Part shown: positions 7,783 to 15,883 of the stretch, one piece after another
Numbering within the stretch: position 1 is the stretch's first letter
Layout: each line of letters begins with the position of its first letter
DNA from: DAHUYF01 sp035623985
GTDB lineage: Bacteria; Pseudomonadota; Alphaproteobacteria; ATCC43930; CGMCC-115725
Length of the DNA stretch: 64,000 nucleotides
Assembly (NCBI GenBank): GCA_035623985.1
Contig: DASPSJ010000014.1
Span: 1 to 64,000, forward strand
Reading direction: 5' to 3'
Position numbers and translations under genes: made by a program
The notes under the pieces: generated by a model
Told to the model about the DNA's origin: nothing
Databases searched by the model: none
What the model saw: only the letters and a program-made list of their open reading frames with translations

Positions 7783-9461
7783 CCGCGACGCGGAGCGGCG
7801 CCGAAGCAGCGGCGGACGGAACGAGGTCCGGCGCGGGCGCGTCCCTCTGGGATCGCCTCGCCTTCGCGCTCTTCGTCGCCGCCGCGGCGCTGGTGATCCT
7901 GACTTTCACCGATTACGGCGTCACCTGGGACGAGGACGTGCACCGCTGGTACGGCATCTTCGTCCTCGACTACTATCTTTCCTTCTTCAGCGATCTCCGC
8001 GCCTTCCATTGGGGCGATCTCTACAATTACGGCGCCGCGTTCGACCTTGCCGCGACATTGCTCGACCGGATCTCGCCGTTCGGCGTTTACGAGACGCGCC
8101 ATCTCCTCAACGGCGGCATCGGCGTCCTCGGCATCATCGGCACCTGGAAGCTCGCCCGCGCGCTGACGGGGCCGCGCGCCGGCTTTCTCGCCGCGCTCTT
8201 CCTGCTGCTCACGCCCAACTACTACGGCCAGATGTTCAACAACCCGAAGGACGTGCCCTTCGCGGTCGGCATGGCCTGGGCGATGTATTACCTCGTGCGC
8301 ATCGTGCCGGAGCTGCCGCGCCCGCGCCTTCGGCTGGTGGCAAAATTCGGCGTCGCCGCCGGCCTGGCGCTCGGCGTGCGCGTCGGCGGGCTGCTGCTGT
8401 TCGGCTATCTCGGGCTGGTGCTGCTGCTCTTCGCGCTGTGGCGCGCGCTGGAGACGCGCCGCCCGGGCGTCCTTCTCGCCGCCGGCTGGACGAGCTTCCG
8501 GCGCGTGCTGCTGCCGGCGGTGGCGATCGCCTATCCCGTCATGCTGCTGTTCTGGCCCTGGGCGCAGCAGGCGCCGTTTGCTCATCCGCTACAGACGCTG
8601 GCCTATTTCTCGCACGAGATCTTCCCCTTCCGCACGCTCTTCGCCGGGCGTTATTTCCCCGCGACCGACCTGCCCTGGGCCTATCTTCCGACCTATATCG
8701 CCCTGGCGCTGCCGGAGCTGATCCTGCTGCTGCTGCTGGCCTCGCCCTTTGCCGCCGTCGCCATCGCCTGGCGGCGCGGGCGCAGGCTCGAGCGCACGCC
8801 GGCGCTCCAGCTCTTCATCCTGGGCTTCGCCATCGTCTTCCCGGTGGTCTATGCCGTAGCGATCAAGGCGGTGCTGTTCGACGGCATGCGGCATTTCATC
8901 TTCGTGCTGCCGCTCATCGCGGCGGTCGCCGCCGTGCTCGCCGATCGCGCGCTCGGCCGGCTCGAAGGCCGGCCGATCGGCCGTTTCGCCTATGGCGCGC
9001 TCGCGGTCTACGGCCTCTTCCACGTCGTCATCATGGCGCGGCTGCATCCCGACGAATACGTCTACTACAACGGCTTCATCGGCGGCGTCGAAGGCGCGGC
9101 GGGATTGTTCAAGCTCGACTATTGGGCCAATTCCTACGCCGAGGCGGTGGGCGCGCTCGAGGACTATCTGCGCGGCGAGTACGGCGCCGATTTCATGAAC
9201 CACGATTTCACCGTCGCCGTCTGCGGCCCGCCCAACTCCGCGGCCTATTATTTCCCGAGCAACTTCATCTACACCGGAAAGCGCGAGGAGGCCGAGTTCT
9301 TCATCGCCTTCACCAAGGATGATTGCGAGAAGTCGCTGCCGGGCAAGGTCATCTATCGCGTCGAGCGGATGGGAACGCTGCTCTCCGAGGTCATCGACCG
9401 GCGCGACGCCTTGGCGCAGAAGGCGCAAGCCGGCGCGCGTCTGCTGGCCGGCGGCCGATAG
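7779..9461 (+). CDS. Polytopic glycosyltransferase (GT39/ArnT-like, lipid-linked donor)
   Basis: 560 residues with about 10-12 hydrophobic segments. After the first membrane helix comes TDYGVTWDEDVHRWYG; the acidic pair in this periplasmic loop is the usual catalytic site of GT-C enzymes such as protein mannosyltransferases and ArnT. A soluble C-terminal tail (about 450-560) may recognise the acceptor. It overlaps the preceding glycosyltransferase by 4 bp and is followed 9 bp later by a methyltransferase gene. Likely moves a sugar from a polyprenyl carrier to a periplasmic acceptor, with the carrier probably made by the GT2 enzyme at 10193. Donor and acceptor unknown. Confidence 0.7.
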   Translation: MTATRSGAEAAADGTRSGAGASLWDRLAFALFVAAAALVILTFTDYGVTWDEDVHRWYGIFVLDYYLSFFSDLRAFHWGDLYNYGAAFDLAATLLDRISPFGVYETRHLLNGGIGVLGIIGTWKLARALTGPRAGFLAALFLLLTPNYYGQMFNNPKDVPFAVGMAWAMYYLVRIVPELPRPRLRLVAKFGVAAGLALGVRVGGLLLFGYLGLVLLLFALWRALETRRPGVLLAAGWTSFRRVLLPAVAIAYPVMLLFWPWAQQAPFAHPLQTLAYFSHEIFPFRTLFAGRYFPATDLPWAYLPTYIALALPELILLLLLASPFAAVAIAWRRGRRLERTPALQLFILGFAIVFPVVYAVAIKAVLFDGMRHFIFVLPLIAAVAAVLADRALGRLEGRPIGRFAYGALAVYGLFHVVIMARLHPDEYVYYNGFIGGVEGAAGLFKLDYWANSYAEAVGALEDYLRGEYGADFMNHDFTVAVCGPPNSAAYYFPSNFIYTGKREEAEFFIAFTKDDCEKSLPGKVIYRVERMGTLLSEVIDRRDALAQKAQAGARLLAGGR

Positions 9462-9470
9462 AGCGGCGGC

Positions 9471-10196
9471 GTGGAGCGTGGCGAATATGTCCGGCTGGCG
9501 GCGGCGGAAGAACGGATGTGGTGGTTCCGCGGCCTCCACGCCAACCTGCTGGCCGCGCTCGCCGCGGCGCCGGCGCCGCGGCGCCTGCTCGACGCCGGCT
9601 GCGGCACCGGCGGGCTGCTGGCGCGGCTCGCCGCGGCGCTGCCCGAAACCGTGCTGGTCGGGCTCGAGCTCGATGCCGGCGCCGCGGCGCTGGCGCGCGG
9701 CAAAGGCCGCTTCCTGCTCGCGGTCGGCTCGATCGACCGGCCGCCCTTTGCCGCGGAGAGCTTCGACGCCGTGCTCAGCGCCGACGTGCTCTGCCACCGT
9801 GGCGTCGACGAGGCGCGCGCGCTCGCCGGGCTTCGCCGCTGCCTCCGGCCGGGCGGCCTGCTCGTGCTCAACCTGCCGGCCCATCGCTGGCTCTATTCCG
9901 CCCACGACGCCGCCGTCGACAACGCGCGCCGCTATGGCCGCGCCGAGCTTCGCCGGCTGCTCGCCGCGGCGGGCTTCGCCCGCATCCGCGCGCGCCACTG
10001 GAACAGTTTCCTCTTTCCGCTCATGGTGCTCCGGCGCAAGCTGTGGCGGCGCGCCGGCGGCAGCGAGGTGGAGCTGCTGCCCGCGCCGGCGGAGCGCGCC
10101 TTCGGCGCCGTCCTGGCGCTGGAGCGGCGGCTGCTGCGGGCGGGGCTGTCGCTGCCCTTCGGCGGCTCGATCCTGGTGACTGCGGTGAAGCCATGA
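9471..10196 (+). CDS. Class I SAM-dependent methyltransferase
   Basis: 241 residues, GTG start. Motif I is LLDAGCGTGGLLARL (39-53), followed by the ribose-binding acidic turn VGLELDAGA and a post-motif FDAVLSADVLCHRG. The N-terminal EYVRLAAAEERMWWFRGLHA is typical of methyltransferases found in glycan and lipid-carrier clusters. It overlaps the GT2 gene by 4 bp, so the two are probably cotranslated. Substrate unknown, presumably a carrier-linked sugar or a precursor. Confidence 0.8.
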   Translation: MERGEYVRLAAAEERMWWFRGLHANLLAALAAAPAPRRLLDAGCGTGGLLARLAAALPETVLVGLELDAGAAALARGKGRFLLAVGSIDRPPFAAESFDAVLSADVLCHRGVDEARALAGLRRCLRPGGLLVLNLPAHRWLYSAHDAAVDNARRYGRAELRRLLAAAGFARIRARHWNSFLFPLMVLRRKLWRRAGGSEVELLPAPAERAFGAVLALERRLLRAGLSLPFGGSILVTAVKP

Positions 10197-11182
10197 CCTC
10201 CTCGCCGGCGCTCAGCATCGTCATTCCCGTCTATAACGGCGCCGGCAGCATCGGCGAGCTGGTGGCGGCGCTTGAGAGCCTCGAAGTGCCGGGCGGGCAC
10301 GAGATCGTCCTGGTCAATGATTGCAGCCCCGACGACAGCCTCGCCGTCTGCCGCGGTCTTTTGGCGCGCGCCAAGGTGCCGATGACGCTGGTCGACCTCT
10401 CGCGCAATTTCGGCGAGCACAACGCCGTGATGGCGGGGCTGCGCCACGCTGCCGGCGCGCACGTCATCACCATGGACGACGACCTGCAGAATCCGCCGTC
10501 GGAAGTGCTGCGCCTGCTCGATTACGCCCGCTCCAGCGGCAAGGAGGCGGTCTACGCCTTCTATGCGCATAAGGAGCACGCGCTCTGGCGCAATCTCGGC
10601 AGCCGCTTCACCAACCGCGTCGCCGATTGGCTGCTCGACAAGCCCAAGGGGCTCTATCTCTCGAGCTTCCGCTGCTTCAGCGCCTTCGTCGTGCGCGAGA
10701 TCACGCGCTATGAGGGGCCTTTCCCCTATGTCGACGGCCTCATCCTCCAGGTGACGCAATCCTTGGGCCGCCTCGAGGTGCAGCATCTGCCGCGCGCCCA
10801 TGGCCGCAGCAACTACACGCTGCGCCGGCTGGTGCGGCTCTGGCTCAACATGGTGGTCAATTTCTCGGTGATGCCGCTCCGGCTTGCCACCTTCGGCGGC
10901 TTCGCCTTGGGACTGATCGGCTTCCTCGGCACGCTCTGGGTGGTGCTGGAGGCGCTCTTCGACGAGACGCCCCCCGGCTGGGCGTCGATCTCGGTGGCGG
11001 TGCTGCTGCTGTCGGGCGTGCAGCTCACCATGCTGGGCCTCATCGGCGAATATCTGGGCCGCCTCTATCTCACCGCCAACCGCAAGCCGCAATCCGTGAT
11101 CAAGGAGGTGACGCGCAGCGCCGCGGCCGAGACGCTGCGCCCGGGCGACGACCGGGTCGGCACGCTGGCGATGCGGCGCTGA
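10193..11182 (+). CDS. GT2 glycosyltransferase, ArnC/dolichol-phosphate mannosyltransferase-like
   Basis: 329 residues. The N-terminal GT-A domain starts LSIVIPVYNGAGSIGELVAA. It has the nucleotide-sugar motif VNDCSPDDS and the metal-binding DDDLQNPP, typical of enzymes that make polyprenyl-phosphate sugars. Two C-terminal membrane helices (about 225-300) anchor it, again as in ArnC/GtrB. It overlaps the methyltransferase gene upstream, and its stop overlaps the start of the small flippase-like gene downstream. Together these resemble the ArnC-ArnT-ArnE/F division of labour: carrier charging, flipping, transfer. Confidence 0.85.
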   Translation: MTSSPALSIVIPVYNGAGSIGELVAALESLEVPGGHEIVLVNDCSPDDSLAVCRGLLARAKVPMTLVDLSRNFGEHNAVMAGLRHAAGAHVITMDDDLQNPPSEVLRLLDYARSSGKEAVYAFYAHKEHALWRNLGSRFTNRVADWLLDKPKGLYLSSFRCFSAFVVREITRYEGPFPYVDGLILQVTQSLGRLEVQHLPRAHGRSNYTLRRLVRLWLNMVVNFSVMPLRLATFGGFALGLIGFLGTLWVVLEALFDETPPGWASISVAVLLLSGVQLTMLGLIGEYLGRLYLTANRKPQSVIKEVTRSAAAETLRPGDDRVGTLAMRR

Positions 11183-11526
11183 TGCCGGCCCTGCTGCCTT
11201 ATTATGCGGCGCTTGCCGCCGCCATCGCCTTCGGCGTCGGCGGCCAGGTGCTGCTCAAGACCGGCTCGGCGCGCACCGCCGACCTTCTCGGGCAATTCCT
11301 CGATCCCTTCACCGCGCTCGGCCTCGCCGCTTACGGCCTTGCCGCCATTCTCTACATCGTCGCGATCAAGAAGATCCCGGTGAGCCTCGCCTTTCCCAGC
11401 GTCTCCTTCAGCTATATCGCCGTGGCGCTGATCGCGCATTACGCCTGGGGCGAGCCGCTGGGCCTGCCCCAGCTTGCCGGCATCGCCCTCATCATCCTGG
11501 GACTTGTGCTGCTGCATCAGGGATGA
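11182..11526 (+). CDS. Four-helix EmrE/ArnE-like small membrane protein (putative carrier-sugar flippase subunit)
   Basis: 114 residues, four hydrophobic segments (about 6-24, 35-57, 65-84, 92-112). It has the SMR/EamA-type pattern, including GGQVLLKTG in the first helix and the IVAIKKIPVSLAFPSVSFSY loop-helix seen in ArnE/ArnF. It lacks the conserved membrane Glu of drug-exporting EmrE (helix 1 reads YYAALAAAIAFGVGGQVLL), which favours a lipid-linked sugar flippase over a drug pump. Its ATG shares one base with the stop of the GT2 gene, so it is the last gene of the operon. Confidence 0.7.
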   Translation: MPALLPYYAALAAAIAFGVGGQVLLKTGSARTADLLGQFLDPFTALGLAAYGLAAILYIVAIKKIPVSLAFPSVSFSYIAVALIAHYAWGEPLGLPQLAGIALIILGLVLLHQG

Positions 11527-11604
11527 GACCGCTGCATCTTTTTTCGGGGAACCGGCGGCGCCATTTGCGCTAAACTGGTGCGCCGACATCAGGGAGAACG
11601 CATC

Positions 11605-11997
11605 ATGGATCGCACCGTCGTCGAAGTACCCGTCATCTCCGCAGGCATCCGCAAGGCGGGCGTGCCGCTGTCGCCGGTGATCAAGGCCAACGGCTTCGTC
11701 TTCGTCTCGGGCATGCCGCCGATGGATCCCAAGACGGGCGCCTTCGCCAAAGGCGACATCGCGACCCAGACCGAGCTCTCGCTCCAGGCGGTGAAACAGG
11801 CGCTCGAGGCCGCCGGCTCGTCCATCGCCAAGGTGTGCAAGGTCACGGTCTACGTCTCGAACGCGGCGCATTTCCGCACCATCAACGAGGTCTATGGCCG
11901 CACCTTCGCCGAGGCGCCGCCGGCGCGCACCTTCGTCGCCGTCGGCTCCTGGCCGCTTGATTTCGACATCGAGATCGAGTGCATCGCGCTGGCGTGA
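11605..11997 (+). CDS. RidA family enamine/imine deaminase
   Basis: 130 residues of the YjgF/RidA family, which hydrolyses reactive enamine/imine intermediates such as 2-aminoacrylate. The start is ATG 11605, with AGGGAG at 11591-11596. Family landmarks are VFVSGMPPMDPKTG, the trimer-forming helix QTELSLQAVKQALEAAGSS, VTVYVSN and the substrate-binding Arg in PPARTFVAVG. The stretch after VAVG differs from strict RidA, so this may be a different subfamily. It stands alone, 78 bp after the glycan operon, and is followed by a strong hairpin. Confidence 0.9.
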   Translation: MDRTVVEVPVISAGIRKAGVPLSPVIKANGFVFVSGMPPMDPKTGAFAKGDIATQTELSLQAVKQALEAAGSSIAKVCKVTVYVSNAAHFRTINEVYGRTFAEAPPARTFVAVGSWPLDFDIEIECIALA

Positions 11998-12358
11998 CGC
12001 AAAGCGGGTTTGTCCGCAAGCGGCGTCAGCGCTTGCGGACAACCCGGCCGACCGCTCCGCAGTAGGCCCCGGAGGGTTCGATCGCAAAGCGATCGAACGG
12101 GCTGTCAGTGCGAGGACCGCACGGTGGAGGCGAGCCGGCGGCGCGAGGGTCGCACCGGGTTTGCGATCACCGTCTCCGTCCTCGGCATCGATGTGGAGAG
12201 CGCCGCCCTTCGGCAGCAGCCGCAGACACAGCCGCCAGCTTCGGAATCGCTGGGCTTAGAACCGGCCACGTCATCCCCGGCTCTGCACCGCGAAAGTTGA
12301 ACCTCAACGAAGGGCACGCGTATCCTACGTTCGATTGTGCCGGGTTGGGGGGAAACTT
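11998..12358. other. Non-coding stretch between the ridA-like and protease genes
   Basis: 361 bp without a credible gene. It holds the hairpin at 12006-12045 and a second perfect palindromic hairpin at 12076-12098 (GTTCGATCGC, AAA loop, GCGATCGAAC). Base composition falls towards the protease gene. Short open frames here have no start signals or recognisable domains. Confidence 0.6.
12006..12045 (+). terminator. Hairpin 3' of the ridA-like gene
   Basis: GGGTTTGTCCGCAAGCG pairs with CGCTTGCGGACAACCC, one bulged T, 7-nt loop. It begins 9 bp after the stop codon. There is no T-run, so it may act as an mRNA 3' stabiliser or a Rho-assisted stop. The loop and right arm match the start of dispersed repeat family C (see 13950 and 31450). 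Confidence 0.45.
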
Positions 12359-13369
12359 GTGGCCAAGCTCTCGGATGTTGTGGCAAAGATCGATATGGCT
12401 GCCGGCATTCTTTTCAGCGCCAATGCAGCCGTGCGATCAGTCGGAGTCGGGCGCGCTCCTGATGGATTCGGCTACGTTGCAGTTCGCAACAAGAATGCCC
12501 CCGTAGCCTTTGCAGGAGGCGTCAGGGAGGTCCCACCCTCGATCGAAGGGATTCCGGTCCGCATTGTCGACAGTTCCCGAGACCCGCAGAGTCTCGTCCG
12601 CATACCGCATTCAGGCGTTGGCAGTCCCGCAACGCTCAGCTTCATGCCCGAGCAGCAACGCCATCGGCCGCTCGTGTGCGGCCTTCAAATTCAGAACTAC
12701 GATCAAGACGATCGGAGCGGAGATCTCCGCAAGGGACTGATGATCGTGGGCACGCTCGGCTGCTTCGTGAGACTGGCAAACGGCGACGTCGCAATATTGT
12801 CGAACAATCACGTCCTGGCTGGGGAAAACAAAGGCCAGCGCGGGAAGGACGCAATCCTGCAGCAGGGCGGCGCAGCAAAAACCAATACCGTTGCCGAGCT
12901 CACTGATTTCATTGATCTGAAGGACAGCCCTGCCGGAACCGCTCCCAGCACCAGTAACGTGATCTGGAATGAGGTGGATGCGGGAGTAGCGCAAGTGCGG
13001 TCTGGAGTAGCGCACCAGCAAGCCTATCTACCCGCGCGTTTGGCTCCTCCTCCCTCTGGTACCGCCGCAGCCGCGGTGGGAGATAAGGTCCACAAGGTCG
13101 GGCGAACCACTGGATTGACTTACGGCGAGATCACACAGATTGCCGTCCAGGTATCAATCAACTATGCGCCGGGCCTGTGCTGGTTCCGCGACTGCATGGT
13201 GATTGAGGGGCTCAATGGAACCACCTTTGCGGACCACGGCGACTCCGGCTCTGCCATCCTGCGGGACGATGGAACGGTTCTTGGGCTCCTGTTTGCCGGT
13301 ACCGATTCGCAAACCTACGCCTGCGACATCGGTCATGTTCTTAATCAACTGAATTGCACGATGGCTTAG
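12359..13369 (+). CDS. Trypsin-like (chymotrypsin-fold) serine protease, apparently cytoplasmic
   Basis: 336 residues from a GTG behind a GGGGGGAA ribosome site. A trypsin-fold catalytic triad is visible: His151 (LSNNHVLA), Asp207 (NEVDAGVAQV) and Ser296 (HGDSGSAILRDDG). KVGRTTGLTYGEIT is the usual strand pair before the Ser. The N-terminus has no signal peptide or membrane helix; the only long hydrophobic run, ahead of His151, is a core strand. An intracellular protease of this type is a common effector in bacterial conflict systems. The gene is less GC-rich and less codon-biased than its neighbours, with a small convergent gene overlapping its end by 4 bp. Target unknown. Confidence 0.75.
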   Translation: MAKLSDVVAKIDMAAGILFSANAAVRSVGVGRAPDGFGYVAVRNKNAPVAFAGGVREVPPSIEGIPVRIVDSSRDPQSLVRIPHSGVGSPATLSFMPEQQRHRPLVCGLQIQNYDQDDRSGDLRKGLMIVGTLGCFVRLANGDVAILSNNHVLAGENKGQRGKDAILQQGGAAKTNTVAELTDFIDLKDSPAGTAPSTSNVIWNEVDAGVAQVRSGVAHQQAYLPARLAPPPSGTAAAAVGDKVHKVGRTTGLTYGEITQIAVQVSINYAPGLCWFRDCMVIEGLNGTTFADHGDSGSAILRDDGTVLGLLFAGTDSQTYACDIGHVLNQLNCTMA

Positions 13370-13605
13370 CGCGCGACCGCCTTCAACGGCGCGGGAACCT
13401 TGAAATTTCGCTTGACGATTAGCGGCACCTCCTCGCCGCCCAGATCGACCGTGAGCGGGAAGCGGCTTTCGGCGGTACTCTCGACTTGCAAGACAATCGA
13501 CGGACCTTTACCGATGCCAAGCGAATACGGCCCCGAATATCCGGCGAGGATCCTGCGCAGAACCTCGGGTCGCTCCAAATAGTTCCGCAGGGAGTCGATA
13601 TCCAT
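13366..13605 (-). CDS. Small protein of unknown function, convergent with the protease gene
   Basis: 79 residues from an ATG (complement 13603-13605) with GAGG five bases upstream; a GTG 6 bp earlier is possible. The sequence has a helical start (IDSLRNYLERPEVLRRILAG) and a beta-rich rest (IVLQVESTAESRFPLTVDLG). No domain recognised and no signal peptide. Its stop overlaps the protease stop. It shares the unusual base composition of the protease gene, so the pair probably arrived together. A regulator or inhibitor of the protease is conceivable but unsupported. Confidence 0.5.
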   Translation of the reverse strand: MDIDSLRNYLERPEVLRRILAGYSGPYSLGIGKGPSIVLQVESTAESRFPLTVDLGGEEVPLIVKRNFKVPAPLKAVAR

Positions 13606-13857
13606 AAGCACCTCACGGGCGTTTGATATACCGGCCGTGCTGTCGACACATTTTAACTTGGCACCGCACGGCTCAAGCCGGTACGGGAAAACCTTCAGTC
13701 TGTCAAGGGAGCAACTGTTCCTACATATGCGCTTCCAGGTATTAAAGATTTATTTCAAAAAGATCAAATAGTTAGATGCCGTTTGGGGGATGAGATTCGT
13801 TTCGGCCACCCGTCGGCGTCCCGCCTTCGCTCCATCCAAATACTGGCTGTGGAATCC

Positions 13858-13901
13858 CAACAGGTTGTCCATTCAGTTCGGAGCGAATGGACAACCTGTT
13901 G
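13858..13901. repeat. Perfect 17-bp inverted repeat with 10-bp loop
   Basis: CAACAGGTTGTCCATTC (13858-13874) and its exact complement (13885-13901) flank AGTTCGGAGC. An outer GGCTGTG/CACAGCC pair extends the palindrome to about 13845-13915. It lies 3' of the minus-strand lipase-like gene and 5' of the small gene at 13605. It could act as a terminator for the former. The AT-rich islet ends here, so it may mark an insertion boundary. Confidence 0.7.
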
Positions 13902-13949
13902 AGATGTCACAGCCAGCCGGAACCGCGCGGGCGCCGGCTAGCCGGAATG

Positions 13950-13990
13950 GTGCGGCTCCCGCGCTTGCTGCGCAAGCGCTGACGCCGCCG
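13950..13990 (-). repeat. Dispersed repeat family C, copy 1 (reverse)
   Basis: The minus strand reads GCGTCAGCGCTTGCGCAGCA followed by AGCGCGGGAGCCGCA. Nearly the same 38-40 bp occur on the plus strand at 31450-31490, and the first 15 bp also at 12023-12037. All three lie just 3' of a gene. Confidence 0.65.
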
Positions 13991-14018
13991 CGGACGAACG
14001 CGCTACGCGCGTTCGCCG

Positions 14019-15362
14019 CTACCACGTAAACTCCGCGACGGACACCTGGTCGTCCGCGAGGGGCCAAGTGCGCAGCGCGATGCGCTCGCGGTTGAGCACC
14101 GCCTCGACCGTCCGTTGCGGCTCGGCCGGGAAAGCCTTCTTGGCCATCGAGACGCTGGGGACGCCCGGCGCGATGCCGGAAGGGAGCGCGCCGTCGAGCA
14201 GGAAGCGGTCGCGATCGACGCCGAAATAGCCGCGCGGGCGGCTGACATAGACGATCGCGCCCGCCTCGCGGTCGTCCTTCGCCAGCAACTGCGGGCGGAG
14301 ATCGACGTATCGGCTGGAGCGCGGGAAGGACGAGCGATAGATGTGCGTCACCGCGAAACCGGGCACCGCGAGGATGAACTCGTAATGCGCCTTCGGCTCG
14401 ACCTTCACGGGACCCCATGAGCCGTCCTCGCCGGTGATCTTGCGCAGCAGCGCGTTGCCGATGCGCTCGCCGGTCCTGGTCGAGACCTTGTAGACCTCGA
14501 CCACGGCGTTGGCGACGCCGATATTGGTCGGCGCTCCCGCCTCGAAGGCGCTGACCTTGCCTTCGAGCGTCACCGCGCGCTCCGGCCGCACCTCGCGCGT
14601 CTTGGGCTCGTGGCCGGTGATGAACTTGTACATCTGCGCGAAGGCTTCGCGGCCGAAGCCGGTCTCGCGCTGGTCGGCGCGGGGGATGACGAGGTTGGTC
14701 GCGCCCTTCAACGCCGGTCCGTCGGCGTCGATCCCGGTGGCGAGGCCGGGTTGGCCGATGAAGCGGCCGTCGGGCTGGGCGTATTTGTCGTTGCCGTCGC
14801 TGCGGATGGTGAGGAAGCGGACGCCCGGCACCACCTCGCTGGCGCCGGCATTGAGGTCGCGCAGGAACGGCGAGGCGCCGTTGAACTCGCTGCCGACCAG
14901 CAGCTTGTCGGAGACGACGATGCCGTGCCCGGGGGTGCCGCAGAGGATGGCGATGGCGGTGTGCGCGGCGCCGCCGGCATTCTTGAGATAGTTGCGCAGG
15001 ATGTTGCCGCCGCGCGACTGGGCGACGAGGATCACCTTGGGCGCGTGGGTGCGCCGCTGCACCGCGGCGACTGCCTCGGCGAGCTGCGCCGTCTCTTCGG
15101 CGGCGGTGGAATGGCCGGGCTCCGGCGCATCATAGAGCTTGCCGGCCAGCGGATAGCGCAGATCGACAGCCTCCAGCAGCTCGGCGGGATAGTCGTTCGA
15201 TTCGAAGCGCCAGATCGTCGTCATCCATACCGCCGCATCATCGCCATTGCCGTGAACGAAGACGATCGGCAGCGGCTTGTCGGCGGCGCGCGCGGCGGCG
15301 GGCAGCAGCGGCAGCGCGGCGAGCAGCGCCGTCGCGATTCCCGAGCGGAGGCCGGCGCTCAT
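14019..15362 (-). CDS. Exported lipase-like alpha/beta hydrolase
   Basis: 447 residues. A signal peptide (about 1-27, ending AAARAADKP) precedes an alpha/beta-hydrolase domain with oxyanion motif VFVHGNGDD (34-42) and nucleophile Ser116 in AQSRGG. That replaces the usual GxSxG first Gly with Ala, as in some bacterial lipases. From about residue 270 there is a beta-rich region (RAVTLEGKVSAFEAG, then VVEVYKVSTRTGERIGNALL) like a carboxypeptidase-regulatory domain, then a second domain ending SVAEFTW. Probably a periplasmic or secreted esterase or lipase. It overlaps the GNAT gene upstream by 4 bp, so it is translated with the amino-sugar operon although its role there is unclear. Confidence 0.7.
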   Translation of the reverse strand: MSAGLRSGIATALLAALPLLPAAARAADKPLPIVFVHGNGDDAAVWMTTIWRFESNDYPAELLEAVDLRYPLAGKLYDAPEPGHSTAAEETAQLAEAVAAVQRRTHAPKVILVAQSRGGNILRNYLKNAGGAAHTAIAILCGTPGHGIVVSDKLLVGSEFNGASPFLRDLNAGASEVVPGVRFLTIRSDGNDKYAQPDGRFIGQPGLATGIDADGPALKGATNLVIPRADQRETGFGREAFAQMYKFITGHEPKTREVRPERAVTLEGKVSAFEAGAPTNIGVANAVVEVYKVSTRTGERIGNALLRKITGEDGSWGPVKVEPKAHYEFILAVPGFAVTHIYRSSFPRSSRYVDLRPQLLAKDDREAGAIVYVSRPRGYFGVDRDRFLLDGALPSGIAPGVPSVSMAKKAFPAEPQRTVEAVLNRERIALRTWPLADDQVSVAEFTW

Positions 15363-15883
15363 TGCTCTTCCCCGCGCTGGCGGTCGCGCAGCAGCGCCAT
15401 GAACAGGCTGTCCTCGTAGACGCCGTTCACCTTGCGGTGACGGCGCAGCACGCCCTCGGGCAGGAAGCCCGCCTTCTCATAGAGCAGCCGCGCGCGCAGA
15501 TTGCTTATGAAGACGGTAAGCTCGATGCGCTCGAGCCCGTAGCGCCAGGCGGCGGCGACCGTCGCCTCGAGCAGCTTGCGGCCGATGCCGCGCCCGCGGT
15601 AGTCGGCGTGAAGGCCGATGCCGAGCGTGCCGCAATGAGCGTAGGCCGGGCGCGGCACCGGCGTGACGTCGCTCCAGCCGACGGCGCGCGTGCCGTCGAG
15701 CACCGCCTGGAACGGGCAGCCGCGCTCGATCATCTCGGTCCAATAGGCTTGCGACTGCGCGAAAGCCGGCGCTTCGAAGAAGGCGAGATAGCGCGCCTCG
15801 CGCGCCACCGCGTCGAGGCAGGCGTAGAGACTCGGTATGTCATCGAGCCGCGCGGGGCGGATGATGACGGGAGCGGCGTTCAT
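15359..15883 (-). CDS. GNAT family N-acetyltransferase
   Basis: 174 residues with the acetyl-CoA pyrophosphate-binding loop YRGRGIGRKLLEA (about 97-109) and the late motif RLLYEKAGFLPEGVLRRH typical of GNATs related to RimI and phosphinothricin acetyltransferase. It overlaps the aminotransferase gene upstream by 4 bp and the hydrolase gene downstream by 4 bp. In this setting the likely substrate is the amino group that the aminotransferase places on a nucleotide sugar. That is inference from order, since many such sugars are acetylated by other folds. Confidence 0.8.
   Translation of the reverse strand: MNAAPVIIRPARLDDIPSLYACLDAVAREARYLAFFEAPAFAQSQAYWTEMIERGCPFQAVLDGTRAVGWSDVTPVPRPAYAHCGTLGIGLHADYRGRGIGRKLLEATVAAAWRYGLERIELTVFISNLRARLLYEKAGFLPEGVLRRHRKVNGVYEDSLFMALLRDRQRGEEQ

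Larger units (their letters stand above)
13606..14018. other. Non-coding, AT-rich stretch with a strong inverted repeat
   Basis: About 410 bp with no credible gene. The first 180 bp are AT-rich (runs such as TTTATTTCAAAAAG near 13750). The middle holds the perfect 17-bp inverted repeat described separately. The last 70 bp carry a copy of repeat family C next to the 3' end of the lipase-like gene. Confidence 0.6.

Noticed and set aside
12010..12506. Short plus-strand frames between the ridA-like and protease genes
   Set aside because: They run through hairpins and the protease start, with no start signals or recognisable content.
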